Shown here piece after piece: positions 44,440 to 55,363 of a stretch of 64,000 nt of DNA. Made by a program: the position numbers and the translations under genes. This stretch comes from Notospermus geniculatus. Lineage: Eukaryota > Nemertea > Pilidiophora > Heteronemertea > Lineidae. The notes beneath the pieces were generated by a model. It was not told the origin of the DNA. It saw only the letters and a list, made by a program, of their open reading frames with translations, and ran no database searches. The stretch's first letter is position 1, and each line of letters begins with the position of its first letter. The stretch spans positions 202,414-266,413 of the forward strand of contig NMRB01000842.1 in NCBI GenBank assembly GCA_002633025.1, read 5' to 3'.

Positions 44440-44604
44440 CTGATAAAAATAGAATTACGTGAATGCAAAGTTTTTATTTTGCTCTCATGTGTAATAAGCT
44501 GTCTCATCGTTATTTCCGTGGATATTACAATGCATCTTTCTAATCGTTGGCAAAAAACGATCACCATTTATATCATCGGCATTCCTCACAGTTCAGGGAC
44601 ATGA
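44440..44604 (+). pseudogene. Decayed copy of the PAN-domain gene 5' end
   Basis: TTACGTGAATGCAAAG through GATATTACAATGCATCTTTC aligns with 53653-53810: VDITMHLSNRWQKTI here versus VDVTMHLSDRWQQTI there. The frame stops after GIPHSSGT, where the intact copy continues into the PAN domain, and no PAN domain follows. A truncated duplicate. Confidence 0.65.
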
Positions 44605-44685
44605 CACATCTCATCACTGTCGGTTGATTCAGACTAAAATGAAGCAGAAACAATAACAAAGTAAAGATTAAAGATCACCTGGTCT

Positions 44686-44735
44686 ATGTTTGTGTGCGTG
44701 TGTGTGTTTGTGTGTGCATGTACATGTGTTCATAG
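44686..44735. repeat. GT-rich microsatellite
   Basis: TGTGTGCGTGTGTGTGTTTG-type run. Nothing else between 44610 and 45520 beyond a weak hairpin around 45085-45185 (TCTCAGAAAAAG, ACTGGCCAGTTT). Confidence 0.8.
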
Positions 44736-45529
44736 GCCTACAATTGTCTACATGTATAGGCATGCACTTTGCTTCCGTCCTTCGAGTTATTCTGTGCGGC
44801 GGTGATTGCGTCGTTCTCCAATACCGTAGTTTTGCACTTTGCAATACAATGCATACATGGATACCCAATTAACGAGAGTTACATGGGGTGAGGTTGATAC
44901 GCGGTTGTTGAACATTGTCAATAGAGGTCTCCTTAAGACGACCATGTTTAGCGCAGGACGGACGGAATACATTGCCCTTTTAAGGGATGTTCCCCGCTAG
45001 ATTCACAGAAACACGAACTCCGATAACGAATGACCGAATAGATGAATGACTCTTTATGGATCCTATAAAGAAAAAGCTCTCACCTCTCAGAAAAAGTTCC
45101 AGAACTGGCCAGTTTACCTATGAGGGTACAAGCAACGGGAGTTGAGAAAACTGGCCAAGCTGGTGCTTACTCCGAGAGGTACTCTGCCCGTCAAGAATTG
45201 CGCAGGAAATAACCTATCAAAACATACTCAGTTGTCACCCTGAAACAAAGCAGATAAAGGCCTAGTAACACGAGTAAGAAAGTACGAAAGTAAACGGCTG
45301 CATATCTATAGGGCTCTGGAAAAAAATACTAGACCACCTTTGTTATTTCCACTCATGTCCCTTTAGATACGCCCCCACCAAAAAGTCTTATTCATTGATT
45401 AATGCGGGTGGTCCGCTGTGCGATTTTGGCTTGAGGACTATAAGGACTTCGATTGCCATAAAAATGTGACCGCAAGGGTACGCAACCTCGTCGCAAGCCA
45501 AAATCTCAACAGTGGATTAGCCGCTTTAA

Positions 45530-46161
45530 AGCCCAGGGGTAGCCGCATAGAAACTCCGGTAGTGCTTCGACAGCCTATCGGTGTTAAAATGCATGGGAAA
45601 ATGTACAGCACTGTCGGCAGATGGGCTCCGCTAGCGCTAGCGGAGTTTCTATGCGGCCACCCCTGGTCACACTGTGGCGACTTAGGCGGGCGAATCCCCG
45701 CGAACTAGAATGAAATGGTACATGGCCCATGAACATACCCAGTGTTCTCCAAACCAGTTAAAAAAAGGGCGGCCCGCCCCTCTTAAAAATACCGACGGCA
45801 AAGTCCGCCCCTCTTGAAAACGGCCCGCCCCTCTTAAAAATTCATCCGCCTTAATATTTATGGTTTAGATCGCTCAATTATGCATCTCAGATGCTCAGAA
45901 AACGCATCTCAGAGCACCTAAAATCCAAACTTCGCTGAGGGCCCCCAGACCCCCCGCCAGAAGGCGCCTTTGGCTCCTCCCACGGTGCCTTCGGCACCAG
46001 GCCCATCGCCGCCTCTCTTAGACCAAAACCCGTGGAGAACACTGCGATACCCCTTTCTGTTATGACACTATTATGTCCAAAGGGTGAGCAAATGGTCCAT
46101 GGACTATTTCATTCTGTTCGCGGGGATTCGCCCGCCTAAGTCGCCACAGTGTGACCTGGGC
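45530..46161. mobile_element. TTAA-flanked 632-bp element
   Basis: Ends AGCCCAGG...TCACACTGTGGCGACTTA with the inverse at 46100-46161; TTAA at 45526-45529 and 46162-46165. The left arm is broken by a hairpin at 45538-45663. The centre is C-rich (CGGCCCGCCCCTCTTAAAA repeats near 45760-45840). Confidence 0.85.
45538..45663. mobile_element. Hairpin MITE nested in the TTAA element arm
   Basis: GGTAGCCGCATAGAAACTCCG and inverse, inserted between CCCAGG and TCACAC of the host TIR, which the right arm shows uninterrupted. Flanks CCAGG/CCTGG suggest a 4-5-bp duplication of CCWGG type. Confidence 0.8.
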
Positions 46162-46168
46162 TTAATAT

Positions 46169-46311
46169 AAGCTACGTTTAGCTGACACGCGGAATGCGGA
46201 TTGCGGAAAGCGGAAGCGGAAAATGCAATGCATTTTCGCAAACAATATATCGCTTCCGCCGGGGATTCCGCATCCCTATACCGCATTCCGGATGTCTGGT
46301 AAACGCAGCTT
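46169..46311. mobile_element. Hairpin MITE (GCTACGTTTAGCTGACA ends)
   Basis: The near-inverse TGTCTGGTAAACGCAGC closes the element; the arms hold GCGGAATGCGG and CCGCATTCC. Confidence 0.7.
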
Positions 46312-46599
46312 TATGCCACATTGTGTTCCATACAGCAAATATGTTTGACTTTGTTGGAAGACATGGTGTTGTATCGTCTGGACAGGCTCATTCAACACTC
46401 TGAACTACAGAGTCATGACTTTCCTCTTTCGTCGTCATTGACTCTGACGTATCATGGCCGACATGCTGCAGGGACTATTTTCAGTGGTCATGTGATCTCA
46501 TCTGGTCATGTGACAAACAAGATGGCGGGAAAACAGCAAAATGTCGTTTTCAAGTAGATCACCAAAAACACCGAAAAAACCTGCTACAAACGCCTGTTT

Positions 46600-46815
46600 A
46601 ATGATGGAGTAAATATATTCAGCAGTGATGTGCACAACGTAGTTTGAATTATGAGCAAAATTGTCCTTGTTTAAAATTGTTCAAGGAACTATTCAACATG
46701 CGGATGTAACTAGGATGTTAGGCGGTCATGCTTCCTCACAACCGGCGCAGTGCGGTATAATTTATCGCTGTATCACTGCGCAAGAATGGCGTCCGTAATA
46801 CAGTCAAGAAATGTA
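46600..46815. repeat. Dispersed repeat, copy 1 (pair with 50610-50795)
   Basis: GGAGTAAATATATTCAGCAG, GGATGTTAGGCGGTCA and GGCGCAGTGCGGTA occur in the same order and spacing at 50610-50795. No gene between 46310 and 47300 recognised. Confidence 0.75.
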
Positions 46816-47309
46816 CGGAGGCCAGAAGTACATACAAAGATGACGTCGAATGGCTCATTCAACAGTCTCCAACAGCAACAACCTGTTTGATGAAGAACAA
46901 ACTTGCTTATTCTTTTTCAACAACACCCAACATCAAAGTTGGGTGTTGTTGTTGGCCTCGTGTAGACTCTGCTAGCAATTAAACAAACACAATAAATCAG
47001 TACATACAAAATGATTGACGAGTTTGTGGAAAATGAGTGAGTCAACCAGATGTGGTCTAAGCTGTACTTCAATCGAGTTCTACGAACAATCTTTTACTCT
47101 CCGTTTATATTTCGCCGTGCTTTATCGTACCGCGAAACGTGGCCACATGGTCTCCTGTCAGTGCATGTCTGACAACAGTTGCCAAAATGAACAGGAAATG
47201 AATCAATTTTGGTGCCCTTGATGGAGATGGAGCGGTGCCTTCTTCGGCGACCTGCTTGTTAAAGTCACAGTTTTCAATTCAAAAAAGTGTTGATGTTCGC
47301 CGACGTTAA

Positions 47310-47462
47310 AAAGACTAGGAGAATTTTTTCAAGCTTGCGTTATTACAAAATGCTAGTCTTCCATGATAAATTCCCACCGTCAATTCACTTTTTCAATTAA
47401 GTGTTAATTAGGCCCTACTGGCACCCAGACAACAGTCATCACCACAAATTTTCCTAGTCCCT
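47310..47462. mobile_element. TTAA-flanked MITE (AGACTAGGA ends)
   Basis: AAGACTAGGAGAATTTTTTC and ATTTTCCTAGTCCC between TTAA sites at 47306-47309 and 47463-47466. A partial copy starts at 29654. Confidence 0.8.
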
Positions 47463-47465
47463 TTA

Positions 47466-48445
47466 ATGTGGTGTAAAATGTACCATGCTCTACATTGTAT
47501 CTGAGTCAATTAGTGCTCTGCCTGCAGTTTTTTTAGCTCACCTCTGTGAGCTAAAAAAATGTTGTGTCGTCCCATGGTGTGTCGTCCGTCGTCCGTCTTC
47601 GTCCGTCGTCGTCGTCGTCCGTCGTCGTTAACAGGGGTGGCACGTTTCTAAACCGCTTGGGTTACAGACTTGAAATTTGGTGTACAGGTACCGTGACCTT
47701 GAAAAGTAGGTCAAATCAAAAACCCAGGATTTATGTGATGTAGCCTCATCAGAGGAACCCACCATAAAAGTTTCGTGGTTCTAGCTAGCAGCGTTCAGGA
47801 GATATGGCCAAAAGAAGGTTTTCACAAAGCGCCCCCTACAGGCCAGAGTGTAAAACTGGCAGCGCTAAATTTCGGCCCAGAGATAGTTTTACCATAGGCT
47901 ACCTGTACACCAAATTTCAAGTTTCTAACCCAAGCGGTTTAGAAACGTGCCACCCCTGTTAACGACGACGACGGACGACGGACGACACACCATGAGAGAA
48001 GCTCACCTCACAGAGGTGAGCTAAAAATGGACTTTGACCCACATTTTATAAATGGGAGTAGGTAGGATGTTTTAACGTTGTCAAAATATGTATCTAGGTA
48101 CCATATAAATATATGGTAAATTTCAGGCAGATTCGACGTCAAATATGGCCGCCAGGGAGCCATCTTGAAAAATTGACTTTGGCCATATCTCATCGGTAGC
48201 AAATGTTACGATGTTTCTGCACTAATCCTTCACCATTCAGTGTATCACCAGGCTACTCACACTTCATACTCTGTCACAGAGGTGAGCACAATGGCCCTGG
48301 CCATTTCATTCAATGTGTGCTAGAATCTAGGTCTTGATTCTTTGACGTGTGCTTCAGACAGGCATTTTGGAGACCTTCACGAGATATAGCTGCATTCTCC
48401 TAACACTTTAAGAATACAGTAAAATTCAATACAGAGGGGCTTAAA
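47466..48445. repeat. Dispersed repeat R, copy 3, split by the CTCACC element
   Basis: 47466-47528 is the first third of repeat R and 48300-48445 the remainder; the CTCACCTCTGTGAG repeat (47530-48290) lies between. Compare the unbroken copies at 40498 and 43645. Confidence 0.75.
47530..48028. mobile_element. Fold-back copy of the CTCACCTCTGTGAG repeat
   Basis: Starts TTTTTTAGCTCACCTCTGTG and ends with its inverse, with the AACAGGGGTGGCACGTTTCT module and the CGTC microsatellite present once in each orientation. 48029-48290 is then collinear with 2055-2660. Confidence 0.8.
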
Positions 48446-48515
48446 ATCCGCCCTGTATTGAATTTTGCGGTATTGTCAAAGTGGAATGAGAGCATGCATA
48501 AAATGTTGGGATGCG

Positions 48516-48672
48516 TAAAGCCGGCCATACACGATCAATATTATTGCAAACTTTGGAGCCCAAAATAGGGGCATGTGCTTCTGGCATCATGGTTGGAAGA
48601 AAGATTGGCAATATATCGCCCATTTTGGTCCCGATATTGTGCAATAATATTGAACGTGTATGGGCGGCTTTA
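48516..48672. mobile_element. Hairpin MITE, GCCGCCCATACACG family, copy 2
   Basis: AAAGCCGGCCATACACGATC and inverse, with CAATATTATTGCA arms, matching 25579-25736 over the whole length. Confidence 0.85.
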
Positions 48673-49045
48673 GTTCAATCGAGAGAGACACGAGTGTTAC
48701 TATTGGCAGTAATTTCCGCGAATGAGGAAAAACAGAAGGGCCACCGTGTACATGTTGCATATCAAGGACACCTTTGATTGATATGTTGGTTGTGTGTCAT
48801 GTCAAAGATATCTAGATAATGTACGATTGATGTTTTTTTGTGTCACACACCACGACCAAATAGTGGACCACGAATGAGACAATAACTATTCTTTGTCTCA
48901 GGGCTTCGAGAATTCGTGTGGTTAGATGATTCAATTCGTGGTTCTGGAGATGTTCCGTACTTGCACCAATCCACAGGTCTCATGTCACCGCAAAGGAACA
49001 AAACTCTGAAGAAAGGTTACGTCGAAGCCACACCTGCATAATAAA

Positions 49046-49159
49046 GGCGCTGTTCCACGTGACAGTATTCTGTCGAAAGTTGCTGTCAGATAGTAACTGT
49101 CCACTCGTGTACTACCTGACTGCAAACCTTCGACAGAAAGCTGTCCCGTGGAGCAGCCC
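49046..49159. mobile_element. Hairpin MITE (GGCGCTGTTCCACG ends)
   Basis: GGCGCTGTTCCACGTGACAG and near-inverse CTGTCCCGTGGAGCAGCCC; TTCGACAGAA-type inner arms. Confidence 0.75.
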
Positions 49160-49423
49160 ATTTAGTTTCCCCTTATTGGTTTCCAAAACATCCTATGCTG
49201 TACCCTTCCACAACTGGCCAATACAATAAAAGGTCAAACCACTTTTACTTTGACCTCTGGTGACCTTGATATCATAACATATTCACATTCATCACGTAGC
49301 TGTGGTTGCCGTAAGCTGCATTTTGAGTGGCAATATGTTACCAGGGGTTATATCTTTACGATGCTCACGTTATTTACATTCCCCTACCCAAATGTTTGCC
49401 GCTTAGGCAAGTCGGACAAGACC

Positions 49424-49956
49424 TAGTCTCGGGCGCCCAGACCCTGTATAATGCATAGCATATACGAGGGTCTGGGACAGAGCGCCGATTCTGTTGTGAC
49501 GGTGATTTTATTTCAACACCCGTCGCTGATTGGCTAATCAGGGACAGAGCTAGTCATTCATTTCAATCCGCTGATTCCTCCTATTTCAAAATCACAATCC
49601 GGCTGCTGATTGGGCAAGAGAAGTGATCATGTGATTTCATGGCGACGACCATAAATGCAAGTTGGGATTTTTCGACTACGTATTCCAAACGGATACACAG
49701 TTTTCAGCCTGAAATTCAACTCCAGTAAGTTGATGCTGTCCAGTACGCTGATTCAGATCACTTCAGCAATCGATTCATTGCCAGATTCAGACATTTTGGA
49801 AAGTTGTGAGGTGAAATATAATCCATTAATGGCAGCAACCATCTTATGTCACGTGACCAGCTGCCACATTACCCACAATGCACTGTATTACAGTGGAAAT
49901 GTCGGTGTGGCCAAGACGTTCGTATCTGCATATGAACGGCTGGGTGCCCGAGACTA
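49424..49956. mobile_element. TIR element with TAGTCTCGGGC ends
   Basis: TAGTCTCGGGCGCCCAG and inverse (one mismatch) 530 bp apart. The 100-codon open frame at 49655-49957 lies inside it and reads into the right TIR, so it is not treated as a host gene. Confidence 0.65.
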
Positions 49957-50189
49957 GACAAAACCGTCAATTCAATCACAGGCGCATGAGGCTCGGATTG
50001 TGGGGCTTTCACGTAAAATCGGGGTATCTGGGACACACTGTACACCGTGTGTATAGTATACGTATATAAAAAGTCCAGGTTAGAAACGAGCAGCCCGATT
50101 CGCAACTTTGGGCGATGTTTTCACTTAGAGAAACAGCATGACAGCCAGTTTATTATACCTCATTGGAATCCTCACAATAGTGAGTTTAA

Positions 50190-50326
50190 GAAACCATACG
50201 TTAACGCTAAGGCTAACGCTAATTACGTCAAAATGACGTCACTCCCCGAAGAAATACAACAGATACATTCGATGTGACGTCAAAATGATGTCAATAACGT
50301 TAGCGTTAGCGTTAACGTATGGTTTC
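50190..50326. mobile_element. TTAA-flanked hairpin MITE
   Basis: GAAACCATACGTTAACGC and inverse, TTAA at 50186-50189 and 50327-50330. The inner arms carry tandem GCTAAC/GTTAGC and GACGTCA. Confidence 0.85.
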
Positions 50327-50394
50327 TTAACCTCACTAATGTGTACTCCACTCTGAATGTCCTTTCGACACAAAACCATTAGATATAACTGAGA

Positions 50395-50600
50395 AAAACC
50401 TGTTTTTCAAAACGATAAAAAGTGGTCAGCCGCCATGCCCCGCCAAGCCATCTTTCCTACAGCCTCTATGTAAGATGAATGCTGATTGACCAACTTTCCC
50501 AATTGACCAATCAGCGTTCATCTTACATGGAGGCTGTAGGAAAGATGGCTTGGCTGGGCATTGCGGCTGACCACGTTTATCGTTTTGAAAAACAAGTTTT
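50395..50600. mobile_element. Hairpin MITE with about 95-bp arms
   Basis: TTTTTCAAAACGATAAA and inverse. The arms include GCCAAGCCATCTTTCCTACA and ATGAACGCTGATTGG, close to perfect. Confidence 0.8.
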
Positions 50601-50609
50601 TAATTATGG

Positions 50610-50795
50610 AGTAAATATATTCAGCAGCGATGTACACGATGCATTTTGAATTACGAGCAAAATTGTCGTCGTCCAAGGGGCTATGCAGATACAACTAGGA
50701 TGTTAGGCGGTCACGCTTCGTCACTAACGGCGCAGTGCGGTAGAATTTACCACTGTATCGCTGCGCAAGGTGGCGCCCATAATACTGTAGAGTGA
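50610..50795. repeat. Dispersed repeat, copy 2 (pair with 46600-46815)
   Basis: Same block order as at 46600. It leads directly into the old repeat at 50795-50940 that gives the empty site for the 8868 MITE, then at 51010-51160 into the repeat shared with 10850-11180. Confidence 0.75.
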
Positions 50796-51419
50796 GTGTA
50801 GCCAACGGATGCACCAACATGTGTAAATGATGAATGTACAACAATTAGCTCAATGTGTTAACCCATTCAGAACTGATGATCAAAAATGTAAAAGTATTAA
50901 TATCTCAGCAGTGCCACTTATTATCTTAGTTTTGCGGCCTTTTGCAGATAGATCCTAGTATATGCTATGCGAAGGAATTTAAAAAAATACTAAGCCATAG
51001 GGCTCAACAACACTAAAAACCAATTTCCTCGAAAGCGATCAGAGCATCCCATTTTATCTCAATTCGTGCTGAGGCAGGATGGGACATCAACATGCACCAA
51101 CATCTACATGTAATCAAATTCGACCTCATTAAAATTTGTCTAGACAGGGGGTATATAAAAGGCCTTTAATTCATGTTTAACTGGCACGTTACCCGACCTT
51201 CATTTCAAAGTACCCACAATTCCCGAGTTCGCACAAAAGCGGAAGTTCCATCGAATGAAATAAAAGTGCCATCAAACATAACTTCACACGCACATAAATA
51301 TATCGGGTGGCCCAAAAAATGACCCCTTAAGGATTTTTCAATGATTTCAACAGTAGGCCTATAAAAGCTGGGCCCCTGATATGTTAACGTGCAAATATAT
51401 GGATATTATCCAACTATTG

Positions 51420-52315
51420 TAAACGTTTCAACACTAAATATTGAACGGTTTTGACATGACAAAAAAATCAAAGTTATATGGAGTTATTCAAAAACACGTC
51501 CCACTTTTCAATGTTCAATATTTCCTGAAGTACCAAACCGAATACAATGAAACTGCACCAAAATTAAGTCCCAGATAAGATGAAGAGATGGTGTGAATTT
51601 CATATTAATAACCCTCTTGAGTATGGAATAACATCCAGTACATAAGTGCAAGTCTAAAAGTGCAGTATCAAAGATGCACCACCATATGACAAAGGGTCGT
51701 CACCAGTCAAAATGCTATTCCCCGACAGTAACGCTGTGTTCTGGCACAATACTTTTTAATCCATTGCAAGATGCATTCAAAGACTCTACAATTTTGTAAG
51801 ATTTGAAGCCCAGATAACAGTAGAGAGACTGATCATTGTTTCAAGTATGATTGTTAGACAAGTTAGAACTTCTCATGTTCGTTATTTCACATTATGACTT
51901 GCACTTTTGCACCGGACATCATTCCACGCCCAATAAAGATATTGGTATGAAATCTACGCCGCTACTTGATCTAAGCATCAGCTTAATTCTGGTAAAATTA
52001 TGTGATATTCTGTGTGCTATACCAGGAGATATCACCGTTTAATTCCTTTTTTGGATAGTACCTCTGAGTCTGCATCTATGATACTGCACAACTGGACATG
52101 TATTTTTGTATTGGAAATTATACCGAACTCAAGAGGGATATTGAGATGGAATTCATATCATCTCATTATCTTATCATTTCCTTCATTTTGGTGCAGTTTA
52201 ATTGTATGCGGTCCAACACTTCAGGAGATACATGTATTGACGTTTGAAAAGTGTGACATTTTTTTGTGAATACCCCGACATGTCCAAACATTTTATGCCG
52301 GAATGAAATAAAGTG
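51420..52315. mobile_element. Decayed element with about 400-bp inverted arms
   Basis: Arms can be paired piece by piece: CCCACTTTTCAATGTTCAAT with 52235-52255, GAAACTGCACCAAAATTAAG with 52185-52205, ATTAATAACCCTCTTGAGTA with 52125-52145, AGTGCAGTATCAAAGATGCA with 52072-52092. Identity is moderate, so it is old. No transposase. Two short frames (51851-52042, 52012-52269) are unsupported. Confidence 0.6.
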
Positions 52316-52548
52316 TTTCAGTTCAATGTGATCCCCGAAAATTCTGTCAGAATTCTGACGGAATTTTCTAAAATTTAATCTGTGTTATCTGGAGGACGTT
52401 CTGTGCTCATGGTACATATTTCACGTTCATGCCACGAACGGCTAGTCCGCTACAGCCAAAATAGAATCAGGTACCGAAAACTGCACGGTCACTGGGTACC
52501 GGAGTTTTCGGTACCGGATACTTTTTTTGCTCTCACTCACTAAAACTC

Positions 52549-52678
52549 TGGGGTCGAATTCATAAAGCGGTTCTATCGTTAGAACCGTCTTAGGCCGGTT
52601 CCAAGTATAGTGGTTGACAATACTTGGAACCGGCCTAACACTGTTCTAAAGATAGAACCGCTTTATGAATATAACCCT
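52549..52678. mobile_element. Hairpin MITE of the GTATTCATAAA family
   Basis: GGGGTCGAATTCATAAAGCGG and inverse; the arms GTTCTATCGTTAGAAC and GGCCGGTTCCAAGTAT are nearly perfect. Confidence 0.85.
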
Positions 52679-53135
52679 TGATGTACAAATTGAAATTTGT
52701 AATCGTAAACAGAAAACATCCCCTTCTTTAGGCAGGTAAAATTTCAGAAAATTCCACTTGGGGGTTAGTGAAATACGCAGAGTTTAATTTCAATGTGATA
52801 CCTTTGCACCTCCCGACATTTGTTTCAGTCCGGCATAAAATTTTCTGACTTGTAATTTTGATTTTTTTTCGTCGTGTCAAACCTGTTCGATATTTATGGA
52901 TGAATTTTTTACAATAGATTGGTAAAATCATATATTTTAGATTTATATACAATCATGTATATCTAAAACATCAAGAGTGCAGCTTGCATACTGTTAAATT
53001 TATTGGAAAATCCTTAGGGACCATTTTTTGGTCCAGCCGATATAACACATATAAATATTTTTATATATATTTATTTTTTGTACATATGCTTTTTTTCTTG
53101 AATACAATTATTTTAAAAATGTTTCTCATTAATGA

Positions 53136-53318
53136 ATGATAAATAAAAAGGCAATTTCCAGAAAGTTTGCGAATTTTCGACCCCAACCGGGGTCTTCTTC
53201 TGGCTGGAACTTTACAATCCGAAACTGAGTTTTGGATTGTAAAGTTCCAGCCAGAAGAAGACCCCGGTTGGGGTCGAAAATTCGCAAACTTTCTGGAAAT
53301 TGCCTTTTTATTTATCAT
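53136..53318. repeat. Near-perfect 80-bp-arm hairpin with hammerhead-like core
   Basis: From ATGATAAATAAAAAGGC to its inverse the arms match almost without error around a loop near 53216-53240. Each arm includes GACCCCAACCGGGGTC. Relatives at 23440-23590 and 55972-55999 are single-armed, so this copy was doubled by inversion. Confidence 0.85.
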
Positions 53319-53733
53319 ATATTGTGTGTCAATTTTTGTGCTTGCCTTCTCTTTGGATCTCATTAATGAACGGATATTTTTCATTCATTCATGAATATAA
53401 TGTTTCTCATTTATGAATGAATATTTTTCATTCATACATGAATATATTTTTGGAAGAAAAATACATATATTGTAGTGTTGAATATAGCAACAATCATGCC
53501 ATATCGGACTTTGACACAAATCGTTTGGAGATTGCCAGGCATCGTTGCTGTTCCCGAAGGGATATATATCGGAAGAACCGTTCTATCGTTTGGAAGAGAG
53601 AGTCGCCGAGTTCCAATTGTTCCCACAAAGAACAACATTTTTATCTCAAAATAGTTTACGTGAACTTAAGGTTGCCATTGACGGTGTGTTCTCATTAATA
53701 AGCCTTCTCGTCTTTATTTTCGTGGATGTTACG

Positions 53734-54042
53734 ATGCATCTTTCTGATCGGTGGCAACAAACGATCGCCGTATCGGCAATATCGGCGTTCTTCATAGTCC
53801 AGGGAAATCGGAGCCAGTCGACGACCGTTCACTTTCGAAAAGCTTCCCTCCAGGGTAACGCGCGGTCACGTAGTGCCGAGAAGAGCGTTCTCCACTGTGC
53901 AGCCGTTTGCTGCTTTGACAGTAATTGTGGATCATTCAATCACTCCGTGTCGTATAAGATTTGTACGGTGTTTTCTGAAGAGAAGCTTGGTGCGTCCAAA
54001 GGCCTGACACAACGGATAGTTTTTATCAAGGAAAAGGTTTGA
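53734..54042 (+). CDS. Small secreted PAN/apple-domain protein (first or only exon)
   Basis: From ATG 53734 the frame gives MHLSDRWQQ, a hydrophobic TIAVSAISAFFIV signal peptide or anchor (residues 10-22), a Ser/Arg linker, then the PAN-type cysteine pattern: LHCAAVCCFDSNCGSF followed by YKICTVF. It ends at TGA after KEKV (102 residues). A GT two codons before the stop (AAAAG|GTTTG) could be a donor, making this a first exon. The frame is also open upstream to 53515, so an earlier non-ATG-supported start or exon cannot be excluded. PAN domains bind proteins or glycans outside the cell; the specific role is unknown. A truncated relative is at 44440-44604. Confidence 0.5.
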   Translation: MHLSDRWQQTIAVSAISAFFIVQGNRSQSTTVHFRKASLQGNARSRSAEKSVLHCAAVCCFDSNCGSFNHSVSYKICTVFSEEKLGASKGLTQRIVFIKEKV

Positions 54043-54049
54043 AATTTTG

Positions 54050-54335
54050 ATACAGGGCTGGCACAACGGGTGTGATAGGAAAGAAAGTCCCTTGGGAAAA
54101 GTGTCCTTGGAAAAAAATATCCAATTTTACATTGTTCTCCATCATAATGCACCTTAATCCGTCCTCCAACAGTAGAACAGGACACTTTTACAGGGGGACA
54201 CTCTTCACTGTTACACCGTCACCGGTCTTATTCTGTAAAGTCTATACATCAAGACATCAACCAAATCCTCGTTCTACCACAATGAGGAGCGTAACCCACT
54301 CCCTCAATAGGTGTCACTAGTGGTTAAAACTATTA
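54050..54335. other. Downstream of the PAN gene, no feature
   Basis: No further exon recognised. A weak inner hairpin around GGAAAAGTGTCC. Confidence 0.3.
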
Positions 54336-54339
54336 AAAT

Positions 54340-55345
54340 GGGTGACAGGACAAAACGTACCCGGACAAAATGGACAAAACGTACCAGGACAAAATGAACC
54401 TATGACAAAATGTACCGGACAAAAGGTACTCTGACAAAAGGTACCCGGACAAAAGGTATCTAGGACAAATGGTACCTAGGACAAAATGTACCTAGGACAA
54501 AACATACCTAGGTCAAAACGTACCCGGACAAAACGCACCCGGACAAAACGTACCTAGGACATAATGTACCTAGGACAAAAGGTACCCGGACAAAATGTAC
54601 CTAGGACAAAATGTACCACTTTCATATTTCATGCTATTTTTCTCCGTTCTCACCTCCCCTGTTGCCTGCACCCAACTGCTCGCAGTTGAATTGCCCATAG
54701 AGAGCATAGAGAATATCCATAGAGAACATCATCCCAGAGCATGGGATTTTATTGCACTCCTGTGCTCATGTCCACTCACGTGGTTATGTAGAGGATCACA
54801 TTTTGATCACCATGAATTCACAATGAGCATAATAATTTGAAAAACTTGCAATACTGAATGGGCGTTCAAGTCTTCTTTGAGTCAATATAGAGTTTTCAGG
54901 AAGCCCCCGAAACGCCAACGTGAACGTCTATCATTTTGTTCGGTGCTCTTTTTGTGGCATCGAACAATGGGTTTGGCGTTCGCGTTGACGTTTCGGGGGC
55001 TTTGCGAAAACTCCCTAATATCATGGTCATCTACATGTAACTCACCACGTCTTTTCTAATCGCCGATGACCTGTGGCCCATGGCCTTTAGGTAACCCAGG
55101 AGGTTAGAACTGAGAAAACAATTTAAAAAATTAAATCGGTACCTTTTGTCCTAGGTACGTTTTGTCTGGGTACCTTCTGTCCTAGGTACATTTTGTCCTA
55201 GGTACATTTTGTCCGGGTATATTTTGTCCTAGGTACCTTTTGTCCCAGGTACCATTTGTCCATGTACCTTTTGTCCTAGGTACATTTTGTCCTAGGTACA
55301 TTTTGTCCAGTACCAATTGTCCGGGTACGTTTTGTCCTAGAACCA
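54340..55345. mobile_element. Foldback-like element with inverted arrays of GGACAAAAYGTACC
   Basis: 54340-54615 is an array of about 17 units of a 16-18-bp word (CTAGGACAAAATGTACC and variants). 55140-55340 is an array of about 11 units of the inverse (GGTACATTTTGTCCTAG). Between them lie 520 bp, including a MITE at 54890-55016. Terminal arrays of short direct repeats in inverted orientation are the hallmark of foldback elements. No clear target duplication. Confidence 0.75.
54890..55016. mobile_element. Hairpin MITE, GGGAGTTTTCGCAA family
   Basis: GAGTTTTCAGGAAGCCCCCG and inverse; arms CGAAACGCCAACGTGAACG as in 33853-34368. Confidence 0.85.
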
Positions 55346-55363
55346 TTGAAATGAAAGAGACTT

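Noticed and set aside
53490-53645. 51-codon ATG frame upstream of the PAN gene (MPYRTLTQIVWRL)
   Set aside because: Overlaps the PAN-gene reading frame in another phase and stops at once; a faint resemblance to retrotransposon linker sequence was too weak to report.
54340-54615. CRISPR-like array of short repeats
   Set aside because: Repeats are contiguous without unique spacers, have an inverted partner array, and the DNA is eukaryotic.
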